A stretch of DNA of 64,000 nucleotides from positions 1-64,000 of IMG/VR virus record IMGVR_UViG_3300018080_000142; one strand, given 5' to 3'. Below the pieces are notes generated by a model. The model saw nothing but the letters and a program-made list of their open reading frames with translations, was not told the DNA's origin and searched no databases. Numbering within the stretch: position 1 is the first letter of the stretch; each line of letters begins with the position of its first letter. Both the position numbers and the translations under genes were made by a program. Of this stretch, positions 20,705 through 29,967 are shown one piece after another. The stretch is from a virus.

Positions 20705-23700
20705 TGAGTTCAGATTTTTACGTACCGGTAGATATGCATGGTCTGGAAATCCAGAACCATAGACTTCACCAGATAAGCGGTGACCTGGGATCACCTAACG
20801 ATGGTGATATCTGGTTTAACAATACTACTGACGAGCCAAAGGTCAGAGCAACCAGGGGATCTACCAGCCAGAACCGAGCGATGATATCTGATGACGATGA
20901 TTTCCACAACCGGCTGAATATTGTCACCAGCATACAGGATGTTGATGAATTGCTGATCTGGGATGACAGCGTTTCGGAAGTTGATCACCAGCAAAAATAC
21001 AGAAGGATAACCAAGGCGAATCTCTTTGCCGGGATATCAACCATTCTTAATGCATACAATGAAATAATCGTTGACTCAGGTACAAGTCCTTTACAGGCTT
21101 CCGGAGAAAGTGAATTCAGAGTCTCAGCTGACGGTAGTATCCTTCAGACTGTTGGATCCAGTCCAGGCGGTATTGATCAGGTTGATATAGACTGGTTATT
21201 GCAGAATGTAAACACTGTACTCGCCGGACCGTCCAGCGGTGGTGATGCTGTTCCTACCTTCCGCGCCCTGGTCGATGATGATATGCCTACCAGCTACAGC
21301 GCTGCTGATTGGGATACTGCGTATACACACAGTCAGATAGTTTCAGGAAATCCACACGGCACTGTTATCACTGATCTCGGTTATGGTGTTGTAACCACAC
21401 TCGGGGATCCTGGCTTGGATAGCAATCTTGTTACAGAAAAAGCTATCAGGACAGCTATTGCAGGATTAACCAATACTTTTGTTGGACTGACAGACACGCC
21501 CTCTGATTATACTGGCGGGGTGGGTGGATACATAGTTATGGTAAACAGCACCCCTGATGGTCTCGAGTTCGTGGATCCATCCGGATATGCTCTGTCAAAC
21601 TTTGATGATGATCTCAGCTACGAAAACCCTCTTACCTTCCAGAACGGACTCACAAGAGCTACTAATACTATAACCTGGGGTGGAACGCTCAATGCCGTGA
21701 CAGTAATAACAGGTACTTCTACATATACTTGGACTCTCAGCAACACAAACCCTTCACCTTCTGGATCTGCAAAGTTGTTTGCAAATTCCGGTGGTGGTGT
21801 AACAATACAGGGTTGGGATAATACTGACTTTACAGGAGATTATTCAAGGATATTTGTTGACCAGACCGGTGCTTACATGGAGTCAAATGTCTCAAGTGAT
21901 CTTAAGCAGTTTGTAGTTGTTCAGGACTTCATAAGAATATCCGATGCTCAGGACTCAAAGGGAGCAATTTATGCCGCTGACTATGGAACAAACGGCAGGT
22001 CTGATGATCGGTGGATACCCGACTGGGGAAATGTCAAAACTTACATCGGTGGTCAAAGCACCAACTCACTTATACAAAGTCCCGGAGCCGGCCAGGATAC
22101 CTATGCTATTACATGGGATAACGGCAATACAGAATACACGTTGACAGCATTTGCCGGCGGAGCTACTTCTTTTATAGGATTGACAGATACTCCGGCCAAT
22201 TATACCGGTTCGGCAGATTACCTTTTGTTTGTAAATTCTACTCCGGATGCCGTTGTCTTTACAGATCCATCTGGATATGCGGTAAATAATTTTAGCGGGA
22301 CTCTTACGGCTTCATGGACAATAACAGGGACCAATACGCTTATACCAAGAATAAGAGCATCAAGCACGGGTGTTGGCTCAGTAAACATGGAAATACAAAC
22401 CGGAATTACCTTCAGTGTTGCTGCCTATGCAAATGATGACTATACAGGTAATTATGGCGAGATCTACATAACCGATGATAATGCTTTCTTAAGGCTTGAC
22501 ATCGGTGCAAATGAGAAAAAGATAGATATCTCTACAACGGCAATGACCATAACTGACTCGGATGATTCTACCGGGTTTATTTACGCTGCAGACTACAGTA
22601 CTGCAGGTATGGCAAATGACAGGTGGTTACCTGACTGGGCAGCTGTAAGGGATCATATCGGCGGTCAGAATGTTACGACAGCATCGGGTGGGATCACCAA
22701 TCCAACAGCGAGTGAGGATGGTTATGTAATATTCTGGGACAATTCTAACAACAGATATGACCTGAAAGCTGAGAGTGGTTCAGGGAATCATAATATACTC
22801 AGTTCTGTTCATAGTGATGCTGCTACTACGACAGTCCTGAGAGGGATGATTATAACTGGTCAAACAGCTACTCCACAGTGGGATGGCCTTGCTATATCTA
22901 CCGATGTCAGTAATGTTCTCAGGACTGACGGTACAGATATATCCTGGGGAGATCTGAATTTTGCTGATCTTGGTACGACTCCTACCACATTTGCCGGATA
23001 TGGAATAAGCGATTCACTTGCAAATCTTAATACTGCTGTTACCGATGCTACCCTGATTGATACTACTGACTCGAGGTTATCTGACGACCGGGATCCAAAT
23101 GCTCATATACTTTCTGGGGCAAGGCACACAGCTTCCGGACTGACTGTTGGATATGTCATAGCTGCAGATGGTGCAACAACATTCTCATGGAGGCAATTGT
23201 TGGGATCTGAAATAAGCAACGATCTTGGTTGGGGAGGCGGTGTCTCTGTTACCAGCCAGGGAAATGATCAGATATTGACTTGTACAGGCACTACAGATGT
23301 TATGACGGCAGAGGATAATCTTACCTTTAACGGAACATCTAACGTGCTTACCATTACAGGAACAATAAATCTTACCGGTTCTGTCACGGACATAGCAATC
23401 TTTGATTCTACTGTTGAGGATTCTTTCTCGAGAGTCAGGATAGATGCCGGTTTGAACAGTGATACCATGCTGTCCTGGATGGAGAACGGAACTACTCAGG
23501 CAAGCATGGGTTGGAATGCTTCAGATAATCAGCTGTACATTATCAAGGGTTATGCTGGCGGGATCGATGCCAACGAGAAGCTGGCAGCTTTCGATCCTGA
23601 TGGGGCTGTCCGGTTATTCTATAACAATGCCGAGAAACTTGCAACCACGGATACAGGAATATCAATTACAGGATCTGCCATTCATACGGGAGGTACTAAC

Positions 23701-24693
23701 GCAAATGTCGAAGTTCTTAACGATGGTTATATTGACATTGTAAAAAATTCCAACTCGGCATCCTGGGCGAGAGGTATACGATGGTATTCCTACCAGGACG
23801 CTGCTACACTCGGGATTTATGCTTACGGAGCTACCAGGGGTGCGCTGGACTATATTGCTATTGGGGAGTCGCATACCGATGAGCTGGCTAAGTTTATTCG
23901 CAATGGTGCTGTTGAACTTTACTATAATAATTCCAGAAAACTGTATACCACAACAAATGGTATTGAAGTTACTGGTAGTATTATCACTGAGACTACAGGT
24001 GATGCTTTGGGCGGTCAATTTATAACAGGGACTACTGATACCAATGACTATTACGGTGTTTCCAATCTTGTTCTAAAGACTACGGGAGCATCCTTGGCAG
24101 GTCATGGGCCGGCATTGTACTTTTCATATACAGACAGCAGTTATACTAACCAGACCCTTGCTGCTATTGCAGTAACAAAAAATGATTCAGGACAGTACGG
24201 TGGAGAGTTTGAGGTCTGGGTCAGGAATACTACCAATAATCCTGTTTCCGGGATCTTTATAAATGAAAATGGCAGAGTATATCTGAAAAACCTTGCATCG
24301 AGTTCAGAAACAGTTACACTGCGATGGACTGCAAGCGGTACTCCTGCCGGTCATGTAAGCTATCCAACATCAGATGTGAGATTCAAAAGCAACGTTATCG
24401 ATTGGTATGTTGATGCATTGCATGTACTTCAGCAATTCAGACCGAAACAGTTTGAGTGGGCATCGGAACCAGGAAATAAAAGGGTAGGATGGATAGCTCA
24501 GGAGGGGATGTTACATATACCTGAAATGTTCCCGTACATTAAGAATACTGACAGGTATTCACTTGCTGAATTTGAAATACTGCCATATTTTCACAAAGCA
24601 ATTATAGAAGTTAATGAAAAAGTTGAATCTCATGAGGAAAGAATTGCAAGGCTCGAGGCCAGGATTGTTGAACTCGAATCGCAGTTGACGTAA
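20704..24693 (+). CDS. tail fiber with C-terminal S74 intramolecular chaperone
   Basis: 1329 residues, rich in Thr, Ser, Gly and Asp with repeated beta segments, as in trimeric adhesins. The C-terminus carries a Peptidase_S74 / endosialidase-type chaperone: SDVRFKSNV at 1223-1231 (S1223-D1224, K1228), F-x-WASEPGNKRVGWIAQE about 50 residues later, and a terminal coiled coil. Known members fold the trimer and then cut themselves off at the conserved Ser. Two related modules of about 170-195 residues begin at F259 and F490 (GLTDTP ... DPSGYA ... IYAADY ... DRW-PDW ... IGGQ). It is the likely receptor-binding fiber. Confidence 0.85.
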   Translation: MSSDFYVPVDMHGLEIQNHRLHQISGDLGSPNDGDIWFNNTTDEPKVRATRGSTSQNRAMISDDDDFHNRLNIVTSIQDVDELLIWDDSVSEVDHQQKYRRITKANLFAGISTILNAYNEIIVDSGTSPLQASGESEFRVSADGSILQTVGSSPGGIDQVDIDWLLQNVNTVLAGPSSGGDAVPTFRALVDDDMPTSYSAADWDTAYTHSQIVSGNPHGTVITDLGYGVVTTLGDPGLDSNLVTEKAIRTAIAGLTNTFVGLTDTPSDYTGGVGGYIVMVNSTPDGLEFVDPSGYALSNFDDDLSYENPLTFQNGLTRATNTITWGGTLNAVTVITGTSTYTWTLSNTNPSPSGSAKLFANSGGGVTIQGWDNTDFTGDYSRIFVDQTGAYMESNVSSDLKQFVVVQDFIRISDAQDSKGAIYAADYGTNGRSDDRWIPDWGNVKTYIGGQSTNSLIQSPGAGQDTYAITWDNGNTEYTLTAFAGGATSFIGLTDTPANYTGSADYLLFVNSTPDAVVFTDPSGYAVNNFSGTLTASWTITGTNTLIPRIRASSTGVGSVNMEIQTGITFSVAAYANDDYTGNYGEIYITDDNAFLRLDIGANEKKIDISTTAMTITDSDDSTGFIYAADYSTAGMANDRWLPDWAAVRDHIGGQNVTTASGGITNPTASEDGYVIFWDNSNNRYDLKAESGSGNHNILSSVHSDAATTTVLRGMIITGQTATPQWDGLAISTDVSNVLRTDGTDISWGDLNFADLGTTPTTFAGYGISDSLANLNTAVTDATLIDTTDSRLSDDRDPNAHILSGARHTASGLTVGYVIAADGATTFSWRQLLGSEISNDLGWGGGVSVTSQGNDQILTCTGTTDVMTAEDNLTFNGTSNVLTITGTINLTGSVTDIAIFDSTVEDSFSRVRIDAGLNSDTMLSWMENGTTQASMGWNASDNQLYIIKGYAGGIDANEKLAAFDPDGAVRLFYNNAEKLATTDTGISITGSAIHTGGTNANVEVLNDGYIDIVKNSNSASWARGIRWYSYQDAATLGIYAYGATRGALDYIAIGESHTDELAKFIRNGAVELYYNNSRKLYTTTNGIEVTGSIITETTGDALGGQFITGTTDTNDYYGVSNLVLKTTGASLAGHGPALYFSYTDSSYTNQTLAAIAVTKNDSGQYGGEFEVWVRNTTNNPVSGIFINENGRVYLKNLASSSETVTLRWTASGTPAGHVSYPTSDVRFKSNVIDWYVDALHVLQQFRPKQFEWASEPGNKRVGWIAQEGMLHIPEMFPYIKNTDRYSLAEFEILPYFHKAIIEVNEKVESHEERIARLEARIVELESQLT
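21478..22670 (+). repeat. duplicated module inside the tail fiber gene
   Basis: Two diverged copies, about 21478-22060 and 22171-22670, encode the same ordered landmarks: F(V/I)GLTDTP, VNSTPD, DPSGYA, YTGDY or YTGNY, IYAADY, DRW(I/L)PDW and IGGQ. The connecting beta segments differ in length and sequence. This looks like tandem duplication of a shaft or receptor domain followed by divergence. Confidence 0.75.
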
Positions 24694-24710
24694 TTTTGTA
24701 TATTTACCTA

Positions 24711-24718
24711 TATTTTTG
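24711..24718 (+). promoter_or_regulatory. possible Bacteroidota-type -7 element
   Basis: TATTTTTG fits the TAnnTTTG -7 consensus of Bacteroidota housekeeping promoters and lies 17 bases before the ATG at 24736. A TTTG at 24695-24698 is closer than the usual -33 spacing, so the match is incomplete. The same octamer occurs at 61465-61472 before the portal gene. Confidence 0.3.
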
Positions 24719-24735
24719 ATTTAATACTTATTGTT

Positions 24736-25320
24736 ATGGAACTTACTAATGATGATTGTATTACGGTATATAACGGTCTCAGTGAGATCGTTCAACCGGA
24801 ATTTGCAGACATAAAGGATCTGCCGGACAGAGAGCAGTACATCTATCACATCAAGTTTGTCTATGCTGTTTCATATAACAAACGGATATTGAAAGATATC
24901 GTAGATTCACTGCAGGAAACCTCGAAAGCAAAGAAGGAATATGAAGATTACCTCGCAGAAAGAGACAAGTTGCTTCAAAGATATTCCGTTAAAGATGACA
25001 ATGGAGCGCCCAGGGAAAGAGTTGAACAACTCGGCGCTGGCCTTATGAGGCGGTCTTACATTGTTCCGGACCTGGCCGATCCAGCAACTACTGCATCGAA
25101 GGCAATTAAAAAATTGGAGGAAAAGTCAAAGGACATTATTGATCAACGGGAAAAACAGCAGGAGGATTTTAAAAAATTGTTAAAAGAGAAACCCAAGAAG
25201 CTGGACCTGAAATTCGTTACCTGGGGCATGATACCTCGGGGATTACAACCTCAATGGATGGATGCAGTGATGTTCATGATAGATCCTGACTCGAAAGAAC
25301 CAACAGAATCAGATAAATAG
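24736..25320 (+). CDS. DUF1617-like phage protein
   Basis: 194 residues, mostly coiled coil. The pattern is: MELTNDD, a LPDREQYIYHIKF segment, a long helix ending in LLQRYSVKDDNGAPRE, and a final WMDAVMFMI. It resembles the small DUF1617-type proteins seen near tail genes in other phages, from memory of the pattern only. The stop is TAG. Role unknown; perhaps an assembly chaperone or minor tail protein. Confidence 0.45.
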   Translation: MELTNDDCITVYNGLSEIVQPEFADIKDLPDREQYIYHIKFVYAVSYNKRILKDIVDSLQETSKAKKEYEDYLAERDKLLQRYSVKDDNGAPRERVEQLGAGLMRRSYIVPDLADPATTASKAIKKLEEKSKDIIDQREKQQEDFKKLLKEKPKKLDLKFVTWGMIPRGLQPQWMDAVMFMIDPDSKEPTESDK

Positions 25321-25329
25321 TTATAAATC

Positions 25330-26469
25330 ATGACAGATCAGAGATTTCCCGCACAAAGCCCGGACTCCGGTAAAGAATTCCTGGAAGCCACAACATTCAA
25401 AGGAGATCCTGGGGATCCTGGCCGGGTCATACTTGCAAGCCCGCCATTTATTGCCATACCATGTGATGATGATGACAGCAACCCGGTATTTACAAATGCA
25501 GAGTCATTTTTTTACATCATCGATGGTAACCAGATTATTGCTGACAATGCCACTCCGGACGGCTGGTCAGTATCCGTGGAGAGCCAGACGGATTGTACTG
25601 TTGGTCTGACAGGAAACCTCGGAATTGCAGTATCGGCAATAACTGCGGACACGGCCGAGTGTGTGATCAAGGCATCAAAGGCTGCTGAGAACGACTTATA
25701 CGCCAGGATCTATATCAAGCGTATCAATAAAGGTGAAAAAGGTGATCAGGGTGATAAGGGTGTCAAGGGTGATACCGGTTCGCCAGGCTCAACGGGTGCG
25801 GCTGGTTCAGACGGGACCGGTGTTGTTGTGGAAAAGTTTGTTGTGGAATGCAGGGCATCAGTACCGGGCGATGCAACGAATTACGGTGATGACAAGATAA
25901 GGCTGGACTTTGATTCCGCACATGGTTTTGTTGTTGGTGAATATCTGCTGGTGCTTGACGCTGCTCCGGCAGAAGCGGTGATACTTGAGGTAATAAGTTC
26001 CACGGCAGTGAAGATTGACAAGGGATATCTTGCTGATGTAAATGATATACCGATTTATTCCATGCGTCATTTCAGATCCATTGCCGATGGTGTTGGTCAG
26101 ATACTCAGGTTTGATAATGTCTGGGCCGTTGGTGACAAGCCTTGGGAATTATTTCTTATCATGGACGATGAGGATGCCGGAGAGGACTTAACCTGCAGTG
26201 CCGGATATGCTCAATACCCTGCTTCCGGTTACAATTACTTTATCAACAGCAAGGTCTATAACTCTGCCGAGGACATCGATGGTGCTAATCTGCTGGACTT
26301 AAGCAGTGCGGTTGTATGGAAACGACCGATGGTATCAGCAACAGATCCGCGAAAGGATGTGTATTTGTATGGGTTACCTTATCCCGGCAATACCTGGTCA
26401 GCTGACTACTCCGGGGTTACTTTTGAACTGCATTTCGTTAAGTTCCAATTTGATATCGATTTCCCATAA
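25330..26469 (+). CDS. collagen-like virion protein
   Basis: 379 residues. A short Gly-x-y start (FKGDPGDPG) near residues 24-32 and a clear collagen-like run at about residues 136-160 (GEKGDQGDKGVKGDTG ...) flank a beta-rich Asp-rich domain. A second beta domain of about 200 residues follows and ends in FELHFVKFQFDIDFP. Phage collagen-like repeats form trimeric stalks in fibers. Probably a second fiber or head/tail decoration protein. Confidence 0.65.
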   Translation: MTDQRFPAQSPDSGKEFLEATTFKGDPGDPGRVILASPPFIAIPCDDDDSNPVFTNAESFFYIIDGNQIIADNATPDGWSVSVESQTDCTVGLTGNLGIAVSAITADTAECVIKASKAAENDLYARIYIKRINKGEKGDQGDKGVKGDTGSPGSTGAAGSDGTGVVVEKFVVECRASVPGDATNYGDDKIRLDFDSAHGFVVGEYLLVLDAAPAEAVILEVISSTAVKIDKGYLADVNDIPIYSMRHFRSIADGVGQILRFDNVWAVGDKPWELFLIMDDEDAGEDLTCSAGYAQYPASGYNYFINSKVYNSAEDIDGANLLDLSSAVVWKRPMVSATDPRKDVYLYGLPYPGNTWSADYSGVTFELHFVKFQFDIDFP

Positions 26470-26534
26470 AATTATTCTTTATTAAAATCCACATATATTG
26501 CTATCTTAGTATTGTTAATCAAAAACGGAAAACT

Positions 26535-26984
26535 ATGAAAAAGCTAATTTCCCTTCTCACCTTTCTCTTTTTCGTTCCACTCTTACTTTTCTCTCAGGAC
26601 GTATTCCCTGGTGACACCTCGACTGTCATCATAATACCGGAGAGCTGGACGGAAATGGCAGAAAATCCAAGATTGTGGTTATTTAATGTCGGAACACTCG
26701 CCGGGGCCGTCTGGGTCATTGCCGGAGCGTTTATTATATGGCTGAAACTGCCAGCCGATAAGAAATGGCCCAAATTGGTGACAGGAATAGTCATTGCACT
26801 GGTCCTGTCGATTGTCACGAAAGTTATAAATTGGGGTTTATTTGCCGGAGATCCTTGGCTGGAAACCATACTTGGCGGCTTAGGTATCGGCGCTGTTGCT
26901 GGTGGTATATCTGATATTCAAACGATGAAAGTAGCGTTGAGTATCATACTATCATTAATACGCATACGAAAAACGCCATTATAA
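26535..26984 (+). CDS. small membrane protein, holin candidate
   Basis: 149 residues. It has an N-terminal signal-like segment (MKKLISLLTFLFFVPLLLFSQ), then hydrophobic spans at about residues 50-70 (GTLAGAVWVIAGAFIIWL) and 79-100 (KLVTGIVIALVLSIVTKVI), a Gly-rich span near 112-125, and a basic C-terminus. It is the last gene of the late operon, ending just before a strong terminator, a common holin position. No endolysin is seen next to it, so the holin call is tentative. Confidence 0.45.
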   Translation: MKKLISLLTFLFFVPLLLFSQDVFPGDTSTVIIIPESWTEMAENPRLWLFNVGTLAGAVWVIAGAFIIWLKLPADKKWPKLVTGIVIALVLSIVTKVINWGLFAGDPWLETILGGLGIGAVAGGISDIQTMKVALSIILSLIRIRKTPL

Positions 26985-26995
26985 GTTTTCCATTT

Positions 26996-27030
26996 CAAAA
27001 AAAAGAGGGGCTAATAACCCCCTTTTTTTT
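26996..27030. terminator. bidirectional terminator between convergent blocks
   Basis: An A run, GGGG (27007-27010), a 7-base loop, CCCC (27018-27021) and a run of eight T. The A/T flanks make it work on both strands. It sits exactly between the last late gene and the 3' end of the minus-strand block, and partly overlaps the minus-strand stop codon. Confidence 0.85.
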
Positions 27031-27544
27031 ATTTGGCTTTGGCGATATGTGGAGCGAGGCCGTTTTCTTCCTTGTTCTCCTGATCGGTATGGGAATACCC
27101 GGCCAGCTCGGATTCATGGAACACAAGGTAAGCTTTGTTAATGGCCCAGTCAATGATTACCGGGAATGACCAGTTCTCTGCTTCCTGCGGTATGAACGGG
27201 AATATTTCATCGCCTCTACATACCGGTAAGGTCACATCATCGGCCACATCAACGGCATAATATCTCCTGAGATTCCTTGTCACTGCTCCCTTGGCCTCGG
27301 GTGCTTGATAGGTTGTGGGTATAATTACGCCACCTTCGGTTTTCATCTCACCGGGATCCTGCTCAATAGCGAAAATACGCCCGTTAAGAGGTTTTACTAC
27401 ATTATTGGGTATTTCTACCACTGCCATAACAGTTTGTCCTTTGTAGTCCTCCCCTTGCATTCTAGGAAGGTCATCCAGGCTAGTTGGTAAGCCGGTTGAA
27501 TCATTTGGCTTTCCGTTGAACTCGGAACTTGCTTGTTTTTTCAT
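27029..27544 (-). CDS. GroES-like co-chaperonin
   Basis: 171 residues. After about 45 disordered residues comes a GroES-type core: KPLNGRIFAIEQ (51-62), a loop ending GGVIIPTTYQ (71-80, the place of the GroEL-binding mobile loop and its hydrophobic tripeptide), KGAVTR (85-90), VCRGDEIFPF (108-117) and a final YLVFHESELAGY. This order matches PL-DRV ... GGI-LP ... G-V ... V--GD-V-F ... ESDILA of GroES. T4 Gp31 is the known phage precedent: it replaces GroES to fold the capsid protein. The start overlaps the stop of the UDG gene. Likely role: steering host GroEL to phage proteins. Confidence 0.72.
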   Translation of the reverse strand: MKKQASSEFNGKPNDSTGLPTSLDDLPRMQGEDYKGQTVMAVVEIPNNVVKPLNGRIFAIEQDPGEMKTEGGVIIPTTYQAPEAKGAVTRNLRRYYAVDVADDVTLPVCRGDEIFPFIPQEAENWSFPVIIDWAINKAYLVFHESELAGYSHTDQENKEENGLAPHIAKAK

Positions 27545-28410
27545 CAGTCATGCTTTTTAGTTGATATTAATTTTTCAAATCTACGAGTTTCTTCCCAATA
27601 CTTATCCTTGTTCAACGGGATCTGCACAATCATCTCATCATCGATGTATTTACAGAGCCGGTCCGCTTCGATAGGATAATCCTCCCTGGCTATCTTTTTT
27701 GCTTTTTCCTTGTCAAAGCATGAATCCAGTCTCAACGTCTTGTAGATATCCCTTCCATCGATTCCCGGCAGGATATCCCTTACGATACTGAAATGTCTGC
27801 AACTATAGAACCCGCCGTTGTCTTTGTAAAGTTCTGCAGCCGGGTGAGCAGCTTCGAACACGATATGTTTATTATTCGTGATCAGTTCTTTGCATTTCCT
27901 GGCCTCAGCTCCCCATAGCAGGAAAACTACCTGGTGGTCTTTCTTGTTCAATCCCTCGAATACTGCTTTCAGGATTTCGTCCCAACCGATATCCTTATGA
28001 CTATTCGGTTTTCCTTCCTCTACGGTAAGCGTTGCATTAAGCAATAGGAAACCGAGATTTGTCCATCCGGACAGATCATTGCGAGGGAAATATTCCTCGT
28101 AGGTCTCATTATGGAAATACTGTACATTAAAATCCGTGTAGATCTCCTTAAAGATAACCTCGAGTGAAGGTGGCCGTTTTTCCTGCTGAGTGGAAAATGC
28201 AAGTCCATCGGCCGTACCTTGAGTATGGTATGGATCCTGGCCTATGATGACTACCCTTGTCTTGTCAAAGGGACAGCGATCAAAGGCACGGAAAACAACA
28301 TTACCGGGCGGATATATATTCTTCCGCTTTCTTTCTTCGGTTAGAAAACGCCTCATCTCCTGCATTTTCCTGCTTTCCATGACGGGGTTTAAGATATCTT
28401 TCCAAGTCAT
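27544..28410 (-). CDS. ung: uracil-DNA glycosylase (family 1)
   Basis: 288 residues. Catalytic water-activating loop GQDPYH at 57-62 (D59), LLLNATLTVEEG at 122-133 including the uracil-binding Asn, and HPAAELY at 189-195 corresponding to the HPSPLS loop with its His. It removes uracil from DNA. crAss-like phages commonly carry this gene in the replication block. The enzyme is about 60 residues longer than cellular UDGs; the extra C-terminal part (from about 220, Lys/Glu rich) has no known role. Confidence 0.95.
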   Translation of the reverse strand: MTWKDILNPVMESRKMQEMRRFLTEERKRKNIYPPGNVVFRAFDRCPFDKTRVVIIGQDPYHTQGTADGLAFSTQQEKRPPSLEVIFKEIYTDFNVQYFHNETYEEYFPRNDLSGWTNLGFLLLNATLTVEEGKPNSHKDIGWDEILKAVFEGLNKKDHQVVFLLWGAEARKCKELITNNKHIVFEAAHPAAELYKDNGGFYSCRHFSIVRDILPGIDGRDIYKTLRLDSCFDKEKAKKIAREDYPIEADRLCKYIDDEMIVQIPLNKDKYWEETRRFEKLISTKKHD

Positions 28411-28420
28411 AATTTATCAA

Positions 28421-28720
28421 TTAATCATATCGGGCAATAGCAATATCAAATAGCTGACCGATGAACTTGGAATTTCGAAGAACAGCATCTTGTAGATCTG
28501 AAACTGTTTCATGTCCTAGAGCATCGTAATGGAAATTTGTGTCAATCATAACGAGCAGTATGCTATCTGATTCTGACAAAGCTTCGATGGTATAATCCAG
28601 AAGTTCCATTGTAACTGAACAGCATTCATGTGATCTATCGTTTTGTTTCGAATCGAAAAAGATTTGCAGGCACTGCAGAAACAATATTAATAGCAGTAGT
28701 GGCAATATAATTTTGTTCAT
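28421..28720 (-). CDS. small membrane-anchored or secreted protein
   Basis: 99 residues. Residues 3-20 are a strongly hydrophobic helix (IILPLLLLILFLQCLQIF) that could be a signal anchor. The rest is acidic and helical and begins with a CC pair. No family recognised. It lies between the NinB-like gene and UDG in the minus-strand operon. Confidence 0.6.
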   Translation of the reverse strand: MNKIILPLLLLILFLQCLQIFFDSKQNDRSHECCSVTMELLDYTIEALSESDSILLVMIDTNFHYDALGHETVSDLQDAVLRNSKFIGQLFDIAIARYD

Positions 28721-28722
28721 AA

Positions 28723-29190
28723 TTATAGATGTATATCGTTAAAGTAAAACTTGTTGTACTTGTAATGGTCCGCAGGCTTTGGATGGATATCGTATTCAAC
28801 CTGCAGGTGAGGTATCAGTTCCTCAATATACCTACGCATATCATCTTGCTTGTATCTCGAGAAATCTTCTGTAATGGTTACCATTCTGGTAGTTCCGTCA
28901 GGCATTTTTATTCCCTGGACAGTAGATCTAAGATCAGCAAAAAGAACCTGATGGACCTGTTTTTCGGATAAGCCCTGGAAGGTTTCCGATTTCATGCATT
29001 CCTTACGAATTATCCCGCCGAAGTAGTAGGCATATTGGTTTGGCGTAATGTCACTTTCGACTCGTTCGATGATTGCATAGCCTCGTCTGCCTTCCAGGTT
29101 TTTCCTCTTGAATTCAAGCATATCTTCTTCCTCGAAAATAAACTTACCGTTTATTACAGTGAAGAAATGCTTGTACTTGGGTTCACGCAT
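28723..29190 (-). CDS. NinB-like recombination protein (tentative)
   Basis: 155 residues. The pattern is: ITPNQYAYYFGGIIRKECM, LSEKQVHQVLFADL, a T-x-x-FSRYKQDDMRRYIEELI segment, and a final IHPKPADHYKYNKFYF. It recalls the NinB/YbcN-type layout (Q-x-x-Y-W helix, E/Q-x-H helix, short loop, YIE helix). NinB binds ssDNA in lambda-like recombination. Its stop is followed 2 bases later by the membrane gene start, and its start overlaps the stop of an ssDNA-binding-like gene, which fits a recombination unit. Confidence 0.45.
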   Translation of the reverse strand: MREPKYKHFFTVINGKFIFEEEDMLEFKRKNLEGRRGYAIIERVESDITPNQYAYYFGGIIRKECMKSETFQGLSEKQVHQVLFADLRSTVQGIKMPDGTTRMVTITEDFSRYKQDDMRRYIEELIPHLQVEYDIHPKPADHYKYNKFYFNDIHL

Positions 29191-29882
29191 TACCAGTCCT
29201 CAGCCGTGACCTGTCCTCCGCTGTCCTCGGATCCGGCTTGAGTGGCTTCCCCTTCAATGGGTGTTGCATACTTCTTGAACTCCTGGGATTCCATGATCTT
29301 CGTCTTGAGAAAATTCGGTATCAACTCGAACTTCTCATGATCGAACTGTTCTTCCCCCTTTTCAATCTTCTCCCAATCCCATATGTAAGTTGGATTGATC
29401 TGGTCAGGCATTTCCATGTCCTTTGGACGCTTCATGATCGCCTGCATCTTGAGATTGGTGTTTTCGTTGGTGACCTCGGCCACTTCCTGTCCTTGGTATG
29501 CTTTCTTCCTTTTATGCATGAACTGAATGAGACAGGACTTCCCGACCATGACCGCAGGATCGAATTCCTTCATTTCTGCAGCACTTAACGGAACACCTCT
29601 CCATGCTGAGACCAGCTTGGACAGATTTGAGTTTTCCTTGGTACTCAAGGTGAATTCCTCGCTTACCACGAACGGTTGTTCACCTTTTTCCTCGTTGAAA
29701 ACAGCCTTGAACTTCGGAAGCTCCCAGGTCAGGAAAATTCGGTGTACATGACCTTGCAGCTGACCTTGATAGATGTTCGGAACAGTTCCAATATCGATGA
29801 GAGAGTAACATCTTGCAACAGTCGTACTTGGTTCAGGCAGTTTTACGGCTTTAAAGTTTCCAGATGATGTTGCTTTTACCAT
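29190..29882 (-). CDS. putative ssDNA-binding / replication accessory protein
   Basis: 230 residues. The core ARCYSLIDIGTVPNIYQGQLQG ... HRIFLTWELP ... FTLSTKENSNLSKLVSAWRG ... VGKSCLIQFMHK follows a pattern of phage replication-module proteins next to recombinases or primases. The C-terminal 20 residues are acidic and disordered and end in TAEDW, similar in design to bacterial SSB tails. Probably binds ssDNA; no assay-grade motif is visible. The leader holds an A/T-rich variant of the recurrent promoter motif. Confidence 0.45.
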   Translation of the reverse strand: MVKATSSGNFKAVKLPEPSTTVARCYSLIDIGTVPNIYQGQLQGHVHRIFLTWELPKFKAVFNEEKGEQPFVVSEEFTLSTKENSNLSKLVSAWRGVPLSAAEMKEFDPAVMVGKSCLIQFMHKRKKAYQGQEVAEVTNENTNLKMQAIMKRPKDMEMPDQINPTYIWDWEKIEKGEEQFDHEKFELIPNFLKTKIMESQEFKKYATPIEGEATQAGSEDSGGQVTAEDW

Positions 29883-29967
29883 GATTAAAAATGTTTAAAA
29901 ATTAATAATAGAGATTTATAAAAAATATAATTTCTGAATGACCGTAAAGTTAATGAAAAATCACGAC

